Shown here piece after piece: positions 6,279-6,546 of a DNA stretch of 6,546 nucleotides (position 1 is its first letter; every line of letters starts with the position of its first letter). The notes under the pieces are model-generated. The model was not told where the DNA came from. It did not search any database and saw only the letters and a program-made list of their open reading frames with translations. This DNA is from Solirubrobacteraceae bacterium (GTDB taxonomy: Bacteria; Actinomycetota; Thermoleophilia; Solirubrobacterales; Solirubrobacteraceae), in contig JAEMSV010000164.1 in the NCBI GenBank assembly GCA_016462625.1, positions 1 to 6,546 of the forward strand, read 5' to 3'. The position numbers and the translations under genes are program-made.

Positions 6279-6284
6279 AGGGTA
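6279..6284 (-). promoter_or_regulatory. Possible -10 box for the bolA-grxD operon
   Basis: The - strand reads TACCCT (TANNNT), 9 nt before the bolA ATG, giving a predicted leader of only a few bases. No -35 is evident. The box overlaps the left edge of the inverted repeat at 6282-6296, so a protein bound there would block it. Confidence 0.35.
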
Positions 6285-6296
6285 GCGGCTCGCTAC
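6282..6296. repeat. Inverted repeat in the bolA / A-type carrier divergent promoter region
   Basis: This is a perfect inverted repeat, GTAGCG-GCT-CGCTAC, with 6-bp arms and a 3-bp centre. A further GCTAC occurs at 6307-6311, and a smaller TACA-CTT-TGTA symmetry overlaps its right edge (6294-6304). Its position between two divergent Fe-S genes suggests an operator. A repeat this short can also arise by chance in GC-rich DNA. Confidence 0.45.
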
Positions 6297-6302
6297 ACTT
6301 TG

Positions 6303-6308
6303 TATAGC
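6303..6308 (+). promoter_or_regulatory. Possible -10 box for the A-type Fe-S carrier gene
   Basis: TATAGC follows a TG dinucleotide at 6301-6302 and sits in the most AT-rich patch of the region. It would give a leader of about 30 nt. TACACT at 6294-6299 is an alternative that fits TANNNT better. No -35 is clear. Confidence 0.35.
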
Positions 6309-6327
6309 TACGGCGTGAGCAACCGAC

Positions 6328-6331
6328 GGAG
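6328..6331 (+). promoter_or_regulatory. Possible Shine-Dalgarno of the A-type carrier gene
   Basis: GGAG lies 12 nt before the ATG at 6344, somewhat farther than the usual 5-9 nt. It makes this gene the only first gene in the window that appears to have a conventional leader. Confidence 0.4.
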
Positions 6332-6343
6332 ACGTATCCGATC

Positions 6344-6546
6344 ATGATCACCATCACCGACAAGGGCGCCGAGAAGGTGCGCGAGTTCCTGGACTCCCAG
6401 GGCGATGCAACAGAAGGCGCGGGCCTGCGGGTGGGCGTGCGCGGCGGTGGGTGCTCCGGGTTCCAATACGCACTCGCCTTCGACGAGCAGCGCGATGACG
6501 ACGAGGTCTTCGACGTCAGCGGCCTGAAGATCCTGGTCGACAAGCC
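6344..6546 (+). CDS. A-type iron-sulfur cluster carrier, HesB/IscA/ErpA/SufA family (5' part only)
   Basis: The first 67 residues of a HesB-like scaffold/carrier that receives [Fe-S] clusters and hands them to apoproteins are visible. The opening ITITDKGAEKVREFL is the family's N-terminal strand and helix. GLRVGVRGGGCSGFQYALAFDE carries the first of three conserved cluster-binding Cys at residue 37. VSGLKILVDK leads toward the domain end. The C-terminal CGCG pair lies beyond the right edge, so completeness cannot be checked. The family is normally about 105-120 residues. ErpA, SufA and IscA cannot be separated from this part, so no symbol is given. The gene diverges from bolA-grxD over 74 bp, consistent with a shared Fe-S function and possibly shared control. 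Confidence 0.94.
   Translation, partial: MITITDKGAEKVREFLDSQGDATEGAGLRVGVRGGGCSGFQYALAFDEQRDDDEVFDVSGLKILVDK

Overview
The window reads as a very GC-rich bacterial chromosome with tightly packed housekeeping-type genes. It carries no RNA gene, mobile element, CRISPR array or clear terminator that I can see. A high-GC actinobacterium is the best guess, possibly of the Thermoleophilia/Solirubrobacterales type. This inference rests on base composition, on first genes that appear leaderless (a TANNNT box directly upstream of an ATG with no Shine-Dalgarno), and on the overall style of the proteins. No marker gene settles the taxonomy.

Layout, left to right. (1) The 3' end of an ABC-transporter inner-membrane permease of the SsuC/TauC/ThiX type runs off the left edge on the + strand (to 452). 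(2) An AI-2E/PerM-family membrane protein lies on the - strand (449-1672); its stop codon overlaps the permease stop. (3) An extended short-chain dehydrogenase resembling HpnA or dihydroflavonol reductase starts only 12 bp away on the + strand (1685-2752). (4) mtnA, methylthioribose-1-phosphate isomerase, lies on the - strand (2753-3799), back-to-back at the stop codons with the SDR. (5) A secreted protein with an S55 (SpoIVB-like) peptidase signature lies on the + strand (3864-5642). (6) A bolA-grxD operon lies on the - strand (6269 down to 5668) with an ATGA overlap. (7) The 5' end of an A-type Fe-S carrier (IscA/ErpA/SufA family) diverges from bolA on the + strand (from 6344 past the right edge).

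The only clear functional module is at the right: BolA, a CGFS monothiol glutaredoxin and an A-type carrier form a divergent iron-sulfur handling locus. Its 74-bp control region contains an inverted repeat. The remaining genes look like single transcription units packed head-to-head or tail-to-tail, with 0-64 bp between them. No gene-free stretch exceeds 75 bases.

I do not see an undescribed multi-gene system. The points most worth a second look are the loss of the catalytic Tyr in the SDR, the motif order of the S55-like protein, the repeated TANNNT-6 nt-ATG start architecture, and the palindrome in the Fe-S divergon.
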